Source: an uncultured Caldilineaceae bacterium
Lineage (GTDB): Bacteria; Chloroflexota; Anaerolineae; Caldilineales; Caldilineaceae
DNA: 64,000 bases
Direction of reading: 5' to 3'
Assembly: GCA_951812725.1 (NCBI GenBank)
Contig: OX638330.1
Location: 2,976,001-3,040,000, forward strand
Shown: one piece after another, positions 9,855-18,189 of the stretch
Numbering within the stretch: position 1 is the first letter of the stretch
Layout of the letters: each line of letters starts with the position of its first letter
Made by a program: the position numbers and the translations under genes
The notes under the pieces: generated by a model
Told to the model about the DNA's origin: nothing
The model's input: only the letters and a program-made list of their open reading frames with translations
Database searches by the model: none

Positions 9855-10040
9855 AGCCATCTCCTGACTTTTAGGTGCGAGTAGCGGGATGCCGTCTCTT
9901 TGCATCGCTCTCTCCTCGCCGATTGGGGTTCAGTTCAGCTATAATCAGTGAAAAGTCAATTTTGGAAAAACGATTTTCATACTGTCTGTCGTCAGTTCAA
10001 CCAGGCGGCAACTACTCCAAACGCGCGAAAGGAAACTTCT

Positions 10041-11483
10041 GTGAACTCGTCTCTACGCCAATTTATGCCTGAGCGAGCCGATCGTTATTTCAGCTGCAAC
10101 AGTGCACAGCGGGCAGTAGCCCGCGCCTTGTTCGAAAGTGTGGCCGACCTTCCGTTGATCTGTCCGCACGGTCATGTTGATCCGCTGCTGTTCGCTGACG
10201 CCACATACCATTTCGAATCTCCGGCAGAGCTATTCCTGATCCCTGATCATTATGTCTTTCGGATGCTCTACTCGCAAGGCGTTTCGCTAGAAGCCCAGGG
10301 TCTGGCGGTGAATGAAGGGGAGGATGCCAGCGCGGTCGAATCGGATCACCGCAAAATATGGCAGACCTTTGCCGAACACTATCACCTGTTTCAAGGTACG
10401 CCCACAGGATTGTGGCTGCGGGATGAGCTTCACGACCTTTTTGGAATAACCGAGAAGCTGACACCGTCGAACGCCCAGACAGTTTATGACAGGATAGCGG
10501 AACGGCTGGCCGCTCCTGATTTCACGCCCCGCAAGCTCTACGAACAGTTTCGGGTAGAGGCTCTGACCACGACCGACGCGGCCACCGATACGCTCGAACA
10601 TCACCAGGCGATCCGAGATTCGGATTGGGGCGGGCGAATTTACCCGACTTTCCGTCCGGACAAGGTCGTGAACGGGATCGATCAGCCGGCTTGGAAGGAG
10701 CAGATCGACCTATTGTGCGCCGTCTCCGGTAGCGACATCAGCGATTACTCCGCCTATATTTCCGCACTGGAAGACCGCCGCGATTTCTTCAGAGAGATGG
10801 GCGCGACCGCCACCGATCATGCGGCCGAGACGCCTTTCACCGAAGTGCTCTCGCCCAGCGAAGCCGACGCTATCTTTCAACGGGGCCTGACGGGCAAGGC
10901 CTCTGCCGCTGACGCGCGGCGCTTCACCGCGCATATGCTGGTCGAGATGGCCCGCATGAGCAGCGAGGACGGGCTGGTGATGCAGCTCCATCCCGGCTCG
11001 ATTCGCAACCACAACGCCGAGGTGTTCCGGCGATTCGGCGCCGACAAGGGCGCAGACATTCCCCATGCACTCGATTTCACGCGCAACCTGAAACCGCTGC
11101 TGGACCGATTCGGCTCCCATCGATCATTGCGCCTTATTCTGTTCACGCTGGATGAGTCCACCAACGCCAGGGAGCTTGCCCCGCTGGCCGGCCACTATCC
11201 AATTCTGCGCATCGGCCCGCCCTGGTGGTTTTACGACAGTATTCAAGGGATGCGGAATTTCATTGCACAGGTGATGGAAACGGCCGGCATCTATAACACG
11301 GTCGGTTTCAATGACGACACCCGGGCCTTCGCTTCGATCCCTAGCCGCCATGAACTTTGGCGACGGGTTGCCTGCGACTGGCTTGCCGGTCTGCTGGTCG
11401 AGGGACAAATTGATGATGAAGACGCCTTCGCCATGGCCCACGCGCTGGCCTACGGACTGGCAAAGGAGGCCTACGGGTTATAG
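10041..11483 (+). CDS. uxaC: Glucuronate isomerase
   Basis: A protein of 480 residues starting at GTG 10041, with AAAGGA about six bases upstream; the longer frame back to 9948 looks non-coding. It has the metal-dependent UxaC signature: LICPHGHVDPLLF near residue 40 (HxH-type metal site), then YLFRML-like and MQLHPGSIRNHN segments, RLILFTLDES, and the diagnostic GPPWWFYDS...GMRNF close to the C-terminus. The length agrees with the family (about 465-480). It converts D-glucuronate to D-fructuronate, or D-galacturonate to D-tagaturonate, in the cytoplasm. Divergent pairing with a mannonate-oxidoreductase-like SDR supports the glucuronate branch. Confidence 0.95.
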   Translation: MNSSLRQFMPERADRYFSCNSAQRAVARALFESVADLPLICPHGHVDPLLFADATYHFESPAELFLIPDHYVFRMLYSQGVSLEAQGLAVNEGEDASAVESDHRKIWQTFAEHYHLFQGTPTGLWLRDELHDLFGITEKLTPSNAQTVYDRIAERLAAPDFTPRKLYEQFRVEALTTTDAATDTLEHHQAIRDSDWGGRIYPTFRPDKVVNGIDQPAWKEQIDLLCAVSGSDISDYSAYISALEDRRDFFREMGATATDHAAETPFTEVLSPSEADAIFQRGLTGKASAADARRFTAHMLVEMARMSSEDGLVMQLHPGSIRNHNAEVFRRFGADKGADIPHALDFTRNLKPLLDRFGSHRSLRLILFTLDESTNARELAPLAGHYPILRIGPPWWFYDSIQGMRNFIAQVMETAGIYNTVGFNDDTRAFASIPSRHELWRRVACDWLAGLLVEGQIDDEDAFAMAHALAYGLAKEAYGL

Positions 11484-11547
11484 GGGCGGCTCGTGCCCGT
11501 CTGTGAGTGCATAGTATCGAACCGCACTGGTCGGCCTCTTACCGGAA

Positions 11548-13137
11548 TCAAGCGCAGATATTGGCCTGCGTCCACTGCTGGTCCACCAGCCGCCACATGT
11601 CACCTGTCGGGTTTATGTCTTTCAGCTCGGGTGGAAGACGGTGTTGGCGCACATTGTCGTAGCTGTATAGAGCGGCGAAGCGGCGGATGCTGGCCGGAAT
11701 GCCGACTGATGTGAAGCCGGGATGACCTGTAGCCGGGAAGGGGCCGCCGTGATTCATGGCGGCGGTGACTGCTACGCCGGTGGGCATCTTGTCGTTCAAC
11801 AGGCGCCCGACTTTGACGCGTAGCTGGGGCGCCAGTCTGTCGTACAGTTCGTCATCTGAGCCGGCGCTGTCGGTGTAGAGGCAGCCGGTCAGATTGCCTT
11901 CGAAACATTGGATAATCTGCTCCATCTGGTCGGCGTCCTGCGCCATTACGACCAGGGAGGAAGGACCAAATGCCTCGGTCTGCATGGCATGCGGATTGGC
12001 GAGAAACTCGGTTCCGGATACCGTCAACAATGTATTCTGGTAGCAGTAGCCGGGCGCATCCGCGGCTGCTCCGCCTGCGACCACCTTCGCGCCATTGCTG
12101 GTCAGAATCCGGATCGATTCGTCCATGCCCTCGGAGACGCCGCGATTGAGCAGGACGCCGGCTGCGCCGTCGTCAAAGAGGGCGGCTGCCTGGGCCACGA
12201 ACTCTTCTGCTTCATCCCCTGCTATCGTCATTACAAGGCCTGGATTGGTACAGAACTGGCCCGTTCCCATCGTGCAAGAGGTGAAGAAGTCCTCTGCGAT
12301 GGCTTGCGCTCGTTCCGAAATTGCGCCGGGCAGCAACAAGATCGGGTTGATACTGGACATCTCCAGGTAAATCGGCTTACCGTGCCTGTCGGCGACCTCT
12401 TTCAGCCTCATGCCGCCGTCGCGGCTGCCGGTGAACCCGACGGCGGCTACACGGAGGTCGGCGACCAGGTCGTACCCGTATTCAGGCTTGAAGCGGTAGA
12501 TTAGCTGCACCAAGCCCTTGGGCGCGCCCGTCTCGTTGATAGCATCCAACGCGGCTTCGGCAAGTAGCTGGCTGGTGCGGGAATGGCTGGAGTGCGCTTT
12601 GGCGATGACCGGGCTGCCGGCGGCGATGGCCGCGGCGAAATCTCCGCCGGAGGCGCCATTAAAGGCAAAGGGGAAGTTGTTCGGCCCAAACACAACAACG
12701 GCTCCGGGCAGCGGGCCGTAGTGAGAACGAATGCCGGCCGCGGTGTCGATCGTAGCCTGCGTCCACGAGCGATCGCGTACGGCGGCGGCGGCCTGGCGCA
12801 GTTGGTCGGTCGTGCGAGGCAGCTCGATGGCACTCAGGCGGGTGGGCGCTGGCAGGCCTGTCTCAAAATGGGCCGCTTCGACCAGGGCCTCGGCTTTTGC
12901 TTCGATGCGGGCGGCGTAGGTGTCGAGAAAGTCGGCCAACAGCTGGCGGGGGGCGCTGCGCAACTCGGAGACTGCGTCGGCTGTCGCTTGCAGGACTGCT
13001 TCAATGTCATCCCATTCGGAGTAGGGAAAGGACCATGGCAGCTTTTCGCCGGTCATGGGATTGGTAGACTGGTAACTGCCGGTCGGATTGGCGGCAGAGC
13101 GAAATTCACCATTAATCAGTAGCGGTTGCAAAGACAT
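11548..13137 (-). CDS. Aldehyde dehydrogenase, alpha-ketoglutarate-semialdehyde (2,5-dioxovalerate) dehydrogenase-like
   Basis: A protein of 529 residues of the NAD(P)-dependent ALDH superfamily. FGPNNFPFAFNGASGGDFAAA and AKAHSSHSRTS form the cofactor-binding region, and GQFCTNPGLV carries the catalytic cysteine. The FCTNPG context and the length above 500 are typical of class III 2,5-dioxovalerate dehydrogenases, which make 2-oxoglutarate at the end of non-phosphorylating pentonate, glucarate and hydroxyproline routes. The following minus-strand gene's start lies 94 bases upstream of this one and encodes a sugar-acid dehydratase, so dehydration then oxidation to 2-oxoglutarate is a sensible joint pathway. 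The 2-keto-3-deoxy-acid dehydratase that would link them is not visible here. Confidence 0.88.
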   Translation of the reverse strand: MSLQPLLINGEFRSAANPTGSYQSTNPMTGEKLPWSFPYSEWDDIEAVLQATADAVSELRSAPRQLLADFLDTYAARIEAKAEALVEAAHFETGLPAPTRLSAIELPRTTDQLRQAAAAVRDRSWTQATIDTAAGIRSHYGPLPGAVVVFGPNNFPFAFNGASGGDFAAAIAAGSPVIAKAHSSHSRTSQLLAEAALDAINETGAPKGLVQLIYRFKPEYGYDLVADLRVAAVGFTGSRDGGMRLKEVADRHGKPIYLEMSSINPILLLPGAISERAQAIAEDFFTSCTMGTGQFCTNPGLVMTIAGDEAEEFVAQAAALFDDGAAGVLLNRGVSEGMDESIRILTSNGAKVVAGGAAADAPGYCYQNTLLTVSGTEFLANPHAMQTEAFGPSSLVVMAQDADQMEQIIQCFEGNLTGCLYTDSAGSDDELYDRLAPQLRVKVGRLLNDKMPTGVAVTAAMNHGGPFPATGHPGFTSVGIPASIRRFAALYSYDNVRQHRLPPELKDINPTGDMWRLVDQQWTQANICA

Positions 13138-13231
13138 TGCTTAGAAAACTCCCATCGGTTTCGTGAGGTGTAAGGTACTGCTTATTGAGAGAGGGATTTC
13201 CGCTCTCCTTTTCTCCAATATATTTTCTGTA

Positions 13232-14395
13232 TTAGTCGACCTCGGCAGAACGGCGATGCCAATCCTCAGCGAAGAGGTTGAAGTGAACGCGGCGGCGGGG
13301 ATTGGCGGCGACAACGTCCTCGTCGAGCGTGACGCCCAGGCCGGGCCCAGACGGCAGGGCGAAGTAGCCGTCTTCGATTTCGGGATTGCCCGGCGCAGCC
13401 TTCTTCACGTAGGCTTCGGAGAAGTCGTTGAAGTGCTCCTGGATTTTGAAGTTGGGCGTGCAGGCTGCCAGATGCAGTGCGGCCGCGGTCGAGATGGGGC
13501 CACCCACGTTGTGAGGCGCGATGAGCATGTAGTAGGCTTCGGCCCAGGCGGCCAGCTTCTTGGTATTGAGAATGCCGCCGAAGTGGGTGATGTCGGGCTG
13601 GATGATATCGCAGGCCTGGAGTTCGAACAGCTCGCGGTACTCGTACATGGTGTGCAGCCGCTCGCCGGTTGCGACGGGGATGCCCAGGGGCGCGATTGCG
13701 TCGGCTGCTTTCTTTTGCGCGGCCAGGTTTTCGGGCGGCACCGGTTCCTCCAGCCAGGAGGGTTTGAAGGGGGCCAGCTCGCGGGCGAACTCGACGGCGG
13801 TGGCTGGGTTGAAGCGGCCGTGCATCTCGATCATTATTTCTGTGTCGGGGCCAACCGCGTCGCGAACAGCTTCGACCAGGCCAATGACATAGTTCTTTTC
13901 GGCTCGCTCCATCTCATAGAAGCCGGCGCCGAATGGATCGAACTTGAGCGCCTTATACCCTTTGGCCAATACCTTTTTGGCGGCGGCGTGAAACTCATCC
14001 GGCGTCCGTTCCCCTGTATACCAGCCGTTGGCGTACCCCTTGATCTGGTGCCTAACTGCGCCGCCCAGCAGTTTGTAAACTGGCTGATTAAGCGCCTTAC
14101 CGATAACATCCCAACAGGCAACTTCGAGAAGGGCGGTAACGGTCTGGGTGATCTCGCCGGCGCGTCCAAAGTCCTCCCGGAACATGCGGGCGACGAGGGC
14201 CTCGATATTGAATGGATCTTCGCCGAGAATGTAGCGCGGCGCGGCTTCGCTTAGGTAGCCGAGGACGCCGTCGGTGCGGTTGAGAGCGCGGCATTCGCCT
14301 ACACCGACCAATCCGTCATCGGTCTCGACTTTGACGATGGTCAGGTTGCGCCATTCAGTGCCCAACACCATCGGCGTTACTTTGGATATCTTCAT
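13232..14395 (-). CDS. Mandelate racemase/muconate lactonizing family sugar-acid dehydratase
   Basis: A protein of 387 residues; the start MKISKVTPMVLG (ATG 14395) is set by a GAGG site about seven bases upstream. The frame is open 41 codons further, but that part lacks homology. Enolase-superfamily landmarks: KALKFDPFG on the second strand, MIEMHGRFN (metal ligand and His), WLEEPVPPEN, ATGERLHTMYEYREL, QPDITHFGGI and APHNVGGPI. This set places it in the MR subgroup with galactonate- and related acid-sugar dehydratases. It removes water from an aldonate to give a 2-keto-3-deoxy acid. The adjacent semialdehyde dehydrogenase suggests an oxidative pentonate or glucarate route; the exact sugar is not deducible. 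Confidence 0.88.
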   Translation of the reverse strand: MKISKVTPMVLGTEWRNLTIVKVETDDGLVGVGECRALNRTDGVLGYLSEAAPRYILGEDPFNIEALVARMFREDFGRAGEITQTVTALLEVACWDVIGKALNQPVYKLLGGAVRHQIKGYANGWYTGERTPDEFHAAAKKVLAKGYKALKFDPFGAGFYEMERAEKNYVIGLVEAVRDAVGPDTEIMIEMHGRFNPATAVEFARELAPFKPSWLEEPVPPENLAAQKKAADAIAPLGIPVATGERLHTMYEYRELFELQACDIIQPDITHFGGILNTKKLAAWAEAYYMLIAPHNVGGPISTAAALHLAACTPNFKIQEHFNDFSEAYVKKAAPGNPEIEDGYFALPSGPGLGVTLDEDVVAANPRRRVHFNLFAEDWHRRSAEVD

Positions 14396-14554
14396 TGGGA
14401 ACCTCGAATTAATGTATGAAATGCAGATCGGTTTCGCGCCTACTGTAGCGCAAGTGTGGGAAACGCGCCACATTTCGGGTGTGAAATCAGGTCTGGTTGC
14501 CGCGGTAGCGGGCCCCAACGAGAGGTCGAATACGCGCTACAGCACTAGTCAAGA

Positions 14555-14584
14555 TTGACTCCGACCACATTTGCTTGCTATAAT
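14555..14584 (+). promoter_or_regulatory. Strong predicted sigma70 promoter of rpsT
   Basis: TTGACT (14555-14560) and a perfect TATAAT (14579-14584) are 18 bases apart. Transcription would start near 14591 and leave a leader of about 60 bases before rpsT. This is one of the best promoter matches in the window, as expected for a ribosomal protein gene. Confidence 0.8.
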
Positions 14585-14650
14585 GGCGCTACAAGTTTCA
14601 ATTGAGCGAGTATCAAAAGTGCGGCTGATGTGGCCGCAGTGGAGAAATAC

Positions 14651-14917
14651 ATGCCGAATATCAGGTCAGCCGCTAAGCGTATAGGCCAGGATGAGCGTCG
14701 TCGTGATCGTAATCGAGGATATCGCAGTGCAGCCCGCACTGCTGTAAAAAAGGCACGCGTGCTCATTGAGGATAGGGATCCCGGAGCGCACGGGGCGGTG
14801 CGCGATGCGGCCGTGGCGTTGGACAAGGCTGCCCAGCGCGGCGCGATCCATGCCAATAATGCGGCGCGGCGCAAAAAGAGATTAATGCTCCAGCACTCCA
14901 AATCTGTTGCGGCATAA
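14651..14917 (+). CDS. rpsT: 30S ribosomal protein S20
   Basis: A protein of 88 residues starting MPNIRSAAKR at ATG 14651, with GGAG seven bases upstream; an in-frame ATG at 14630 has no such site. The Lys/Arg/Ala-rich helical composition, the N-terminus and the late KAAQRGAIHANNAARRKKRL are characteristic of S20, which binds 16S rRNA in the body of the small subunit. The gene stands alone between its own promoter (14555-14584) and its own terminator (14989-15020). Confidence 0.95.
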   Translation: MPNIRSAAKRIGQDERRRDRNRGYRSAARTAVKKARVLIEDRDPGAHGAVRDAAVALDKAAQRGAIHANNAARRKKRLMLQHSKSVAA

Positions 14918-14988
14918 CTGACTGCCAAGACCAGCAGGGAAATCGTCCAAGCGCCAGTCAGGGCCGCTGATGACGATCGCCCATCGAC

Positions 14989-15020
14989 AAGCCGCCTGAA
15001 GTTAACACAGGCGGCTTTTT
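14989..15020 (+). terminator. Rho-independent terminator of rpsT
   Basis: A perfect 10-bp stem (AAGCCGCCTG 14989-14998, CAGGCGGCTT 15008-15017) with a 9-base loop runs into a T-stretch ending at 15020. It lies 72 bases after the rpsT stop and just before the end of the convergent nth gene. Confidence 0.9.
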
Positions 15021-15038
15021 CGCGTTCTCCGGCCTTGG

Positions 15039-15740
15039 TCAGGGGTGGCTATCCGCCCAGGCGCCAAGCCGCGCCACGTAGTCACACTCACTTTGCAGAA
15101 CGCAAGATTTGCAGCGCGGGGTGCGTGCCCGGCACACTTCACGCCCGTGCCGGATGAGGTTGACGTGCAGGGCAAAATAGGTTTGCCCTGGCAGCGATTC
15201 CTCCCAGACGTCTTTGACCTTCTCGGCGGAAGCCCGCAGGCCGCTGATGCCCAGACGCTGCGTCTGGCGCTGAACGTGGGTGTCGACCGGAAAGGCTGCC
15301 ATACCGTAGCTGAACAGAAGCACGATGCTGGCGGTCTTGTGGCCTACGCCCGGGAAGCGCTGCAAGTAGGACCGCGCGGCCTCAGGCTCCATTTCGCGGA
15401 CGTGTTCCAGACTGTAGTCACCCTCCTCCCGCTTTAGAATCTCCAGCGTCTCGACGATGTGGGGCGCCTTCTGGTTATACATCCCGGCGACGCGGATGGC
15501 GTCTTTGACCTCTTCCAGAGGCGCGGTGCGCACCGCGTCCCAGTCGCCGGCGAAGCGCTGTTTGAGCGTTTCGAACGCCCTAGCGGAGTTGTTGTCGTTG
15601 GTATTGGCGCTGAGGATCGTATGGATGAGCTGCTCGAAACCTGAGCGGGAGGGCCGCCATTCAGGTAAGCCATATTCTTCCAGGAGCAACTCGTAAATCT
15701 TCCTGGCTTTGGCCTTTATGGCTCGTTTCGTTTCAGCCAT
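15039..15740 (-). CDS. nth: Endonuclease III (DNA glycosylase/AP lyase)
   Basis: A protein of 233 residues with all family marks. The helix-hairpin-helix is LQRFPGVGHKTASIV, with catalytic Lys at residue 135. The catalytic Asp is D153 in FPVDTHV. The C-terminal [4Fe-4S] loop is C203-x6-C210-x2-C213-x5-C219 (spacing 6-2-5, canonical). It removes oxidised pyrimidines and nicks the abasic site in base-excision repair. It is followed after 38 bases upstream on the chromosome by alr on the same strand, so PHP-alr-nth may form one transcript. Confidence 0.96.
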   Translation of the reverse strand: MAETKRAIKAKARKIYELLLEEYGLPEWRPSRSGFEQLIHTILSANTNDNNSARAFETLKQRFAGDWDAVRTAPLEEVKDAIRVAGMYNQKAPHIVETLEILKREEGDYSLEHVREMEPEAARSYLQRFPGVGHKTASIVLLFSYGMAAFPVDTHVQRQTQRLGISGLRASAEKVKDVWEESLPGQTYFALHVNLIRHGREVCRARTPRCKSCVLQSECDYVARLGAWADSHP

Positions 15741-15778
15741 TTCCCGTGTCCGTTCGCGCCCTGAAGGCTAATAGGGGC

Positions 15779-16954
15779 CTAGGCTTCAGTTGCAATGCGC
15801 GGCAGCCGCGCCATTAGCTGGCTGGTTACTTCGTAGTTGTTCGTCTCCAGCCGCACGGCAGCCTCCTCCGCGGAAATACTTGCGTCCTGCTGGTTGCCGA
15901 TCAGAACGACCTCGTCGTCGCGTGAAACAGAAGTTCCGGACGCCACGATCTCGGTCACGTCAAGGAAGGCATGATCCATGCAGATGCGGCCAACAACCGG
16001 GGCTTCACGGCCGCGGATGAGAAGACGCTGCCAAGTCCTGGGACTGCGGGGAAAGCCGTCAGCGTAACCGACCGGCACAACTGCAACCGTACGCGGACCA
16101 GGGGCACGCCAGGCGTTGCCGTAGGAAACCGGTTCACCGGCAGTGAGGTTGCGTACCTGAGCGATGCGCGCCTTCCAACTGAGAACCGGTCGCATTTCGG
16201 TCGGTGCGGGCACCTCGGCACTGGGTGAGAGGCCGTAAAGAAGGATGCCGCAACGCACCGCGTCCAGATGGGCCTGGGGCAGATTCAAAGTGGCGGCGGA
16301 ATTGGCGGCGTGTGCAATCGGCGGCCGGCATCCGGCCTGGGCTAGCCGACCCAACAGAGTGGTGAAGCGATGGAGCTGGTCATAGCTGTACGCTTTGTCA
16401 GCTTCATCGGCGGTGCTGAAGTGCGTATAGATGCCCTCCAGGTGAAGACTGGCATTGCGGGAGAGCAGAGAACATAGAGCGGGCGCTTCGGCTGGATCGA
16501 TCCCCAGGCGGTGCATCCCGGTGTCCACTTTGACGTGAACGGTCAGCTGTCTGCCAAGGCGGGCGGCGGCCTCGGCGAATGCGAGGGCGGCGGAGACTTC
16601 ATAGATTGTTGGGGTGAGATTGTACTCCAGCAGAGTTTCCGCGAGTTCCGGCGGCGTGTAGCCAAGCAATAGAATTGGAGCATGCACGCCGGCCTGACGC
16701 AGGGGAATCGCTTCGTTCACGGCGGCGACGGCGAGCCGGTCGACGCCGGCCTCCAAAGCGGCAGGAGCGATCAGATCGGCGCCATGGCCATAGGCATTGG
16801 CTTTGACGACAGCGTACAGAAGCCGACCTGGCCCTATACGCTGCCTCAGGAAGGCTACATTGCCTGCCAGGGCGGACAGATCGATCTCCAGCCAGGTCGG
16901 GCGCGGCGATTGCGGCGGGCCTCCTGGATCAGAGGGGGAGTAGCCGGCTACCAT
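15779..16954 (-). CDS. alr: Alanine racemase
   Basis: A protein of 391 residues from ATG 16954. The PLP lysine is K51 in AVVKANAYGHG; VKVDTGMHRLG and THFSTADE follow, then the C-terminal-domain tyrosine in PVSYGNAW and the substrate-side VGRICMDH. It interconverts L- and D-alanine for peptidoglycan. I chose ATG 16954 because it overlaps the stop of the upstream PHP gene by seven bases (translational coupling), with GAGGG ten bases ahead. An alternative ATG 16990 adds 12 residues, and conserved sequence (PRPTWLEIDLSAL) starts only at residue 18 either way. Confidence 0.95.
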   Translation of the reverse strand: MVAGYSPSDPGGPPQSPRPTWLEIDLSALAGNVAFLRQRIGPGRLLYAVVKANAYGHGADLIAPAALEAGVDRLAVAAVNEAIPLRQAGVHAPILLLGYTPPELAETLLEYNLTPTIYEVSAALAFAEAAARLGRQLTVHVKVDTGMHRLGIDPAEAPALCSLLSRNASLHLEGIYTHFSTADEADKAYSYDQLHRFTTLLGRLAQAGCRPPIAHAANSAATLNLPQAHLDAVRCGILLYGLSPSAEVPAPTEMRPVLSWKARIAQVRNLTAGEPVSYGNAWRAPGPRTVAVVPVGYADGFPRSPRTWQRLLIRGREAPVVGRICMDHAFLDVTEIVASGTSVSRDDEVVLIGNQQDASISAEEAAVRLETNNYEVTSQLMARLPRIATEA

Positions 16955-17847
16955 CCTTGTTTGGCCCTCAGCTTTTCCCATTCTTCCCATTCGAGACCGG
17001 CTTCGCCGAGGCGATTTGGCTTGCGGTCGCCGTGGTAGTCGCTGCCGCCGGTGGCGAACAGGCCGAAGCGCTTCGCCAGCTCGGCAAAACAGGAAATCGG
17101 CCTGTCGGTCGAGTCCCTTCCCTCGTCAGCATATGGATATTGGATTTCAAGACCGTCGAGACCCACATCGGCGAGGCGAGACACCGACTCTTCGAGACTG
17201 CGAATGCGCCGATAGATGCCGGGATGTGCGAGAACAGCCTTGCCGCCGGCGGCGTGTGTCAGTTCGATAGCGTCGATAACGCCCGGGATGAAGGTACGAG
17301 GCACGTTTGTAGGGTATTGGGCGTCGGACGCGAGGTACTTTTCGAAGACGTCGGTAATGGAAGAGAATTTGTGCGGGTTGTATTTTAGAGCGATTTGGGC
17401 GATGTGGGGACGCCCCGGCACGCCTCCTGCCAGCGCCAGTACTTCGTCAACCGGCACGTGCAGCCCATAGCTCTGAAGCCGCTCTACCTGGCGTGTTTTC
17501 TGGTCAAAGCGGCTTTCCTTGAGGCGTTCCAGCGTAGCGACCAGGGTTGCGTTGGCCGGGTCGATGCCATATCCCAAGATGTCGAAGTCTCGAAAGTCGT
17601 TTTCGCGGTCGCGAGCGGTACTGAACTCGACGGCGGGAAGCACGTGCACCCCTGCGGCGGCGCCGTGGGCCTGGGCGTCGGCCACGCCGAGTACGCTGTC
17701 GTGGTCGGTCACTGCCAGTACGCGGATGCCCAACGCCGCCGCCTTGGCGATCAACTCCTGCGGCGTGTCCGTACCGTCTGAACAGTTGCTGTGGGCCTGC
17801 AAGTCCACCGGATAGATACGGGTCGAATTGTTGCGCTGGACTTCCAT
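16948..17847 (-). CDS. PHP-domain metal-dependent phosphoesterase
   Basis: A protein of 299 residues from ATG 17847 (MEVQRNN); ATG 17871 is an alternative. Starts further upstream would lie inside the terminator hairpin at 17914-17952. PHP motifs: VDLQAHSNCSDGTDTP, VTDHDSV, LPAVEFS, LAHPG and GGSDYHGD, with an inserted middle region. In motif I the usual HxH reads Q-A-H, so one metal ligand of the classical site is replaced. Relatives include the TrpH/YciV-type 5'-3' exonuclease/phosphatases acting on 3',5'-bisphosphonucleotides or RNA ends. The stop overlaps alr. A promoter may lie near 17900, but none is clear. Confidence 0.88.
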   Translation of the reverse strand: MEVQRNNSTRIYPVDLQAHSNCSDGTDTPQELIAKAAALGIRVLAVTDHDSVLGVADAQAHGAAAGVHVLPAVEFSTARDRENDFRDFDILGYGIDPANATLVATLERLKESRFDQKTRQVERLQSYGLHVPVDEVLALAGGVPGRPHIAQIALKYNPHKFSSITDVFEKYLASDAQYPTNVPRTFIPGVIDAIELTHAAGGKAVLAHPGIYRRIRSLEESVSRLADVGLDGLEIQYPYADEGRDSTDRPISCFAELAKRFGLFATGGSDYHGDRKPNRLGEAGLEWEEWEKLRAKQGW

Positions 17848-17913
17848 AAGATCTTGGTCCGATCGCTGCATTTGGGCCGAATGGAAATGCCTGTCAGTTA
17901 CAGGCTTCAGAAG

Positions 17914-17952
17914 GGATAAAAGAAAAGCGTCCGGGTGACCCCGGACGCTTTT
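17914..17952 (-). terminator. Rho-independent terminator ending the 17.9-18.1 kb ncRNA
   Basis: A 13-bp perfect stem (AAAAGCGTCCGGG 17923-17935 with CCCGGACGCTTTT 17940-17952) and a 4-base loop. On the minus strand it runs into CTTTTCTTTTA. It stands upstream of the PHP gene, so it ends whatever is transcribed leftward from the promoter at 18148-18176 rather than a known gene. It could also act as an attenuator in front of PHP-alr. Confidence 0.85.
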
Positions 17953-18141
17953 GAGACCCCGCAATGCCGTGTGATCCAGTGGGTACGAACCGAAGTTCGT
18001 AGGTGGGCGCCGGCTGGTCGCTTCCGTCTTGCCCTAACCCTCAACGGGCGGGCTATCACATCTGCGCACCTTCGCCAAACTCCCCTGTTTCTGGTGTTGG
18101 TTCGCCCTCAAACTAGCCAATCACGGGCATTGCAGGGCTGC
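17923..18141 (-). ncRNA. Candidate structured small RNA (6S-RNA-like architecture)
   Basis: There is no gene here, but the minus strand has all parts of an independent RNA of about 200-220 bases: a promoter (18148-18176), a long closing stem and a terminator (17914-17952). The closing stem pairs the 5' arm (18120-18137) with the 3' arm (17957-17975) over about 17 bp with a one-base offset. Inside are a 7-bp hairpin with a UUCG tetraloop (17984-18001) and smaller helices. A terminal closing stem around a mostly open middle of this size is the plan of 6S RNA. I do not see SRP, RNase P or tmRNA core sequences. A leader/riboswitch for PHP-alr is the main alternative. Confidence 0.55.
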
Positions 18142-18147
18142 CTGGAA

Positions 18148-18176
18148 ACTATAGCATATCCGGGATCGAATTCCAA
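18148..18176 (-). promoter_or_regulatory. Predicted promoter of the candidate ncRNA
   Basis: On the minus strand TTGGAA (18176-18171) and TATAGT (18153-18148) are separated by 17 bases. A start point about seven bases further gives an RNA beginning near 18141, directly in front of the 5' arm of the closing stem. Confidence 0.6.
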
Positions 18177-18189
18177 ACAAGAATATTGG

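Noticed and set aside
13163..14254. A 363-codon plus-strand frame across the sugar-acid dehydratase
   Set aside because: A shadow of the dehydratase gene, Gly/Arg-rich, without start signals.
17914..18141. SRP RNA, RNase P RNA or tmRNA as the identity of the structured RNA
   Set aside because: The conserved SRP tetraloop region, the RNase P core sequences and a tRNA-like CCA end with T-arm consensus were not found; the length also does not suit RNase P or tmRNA.
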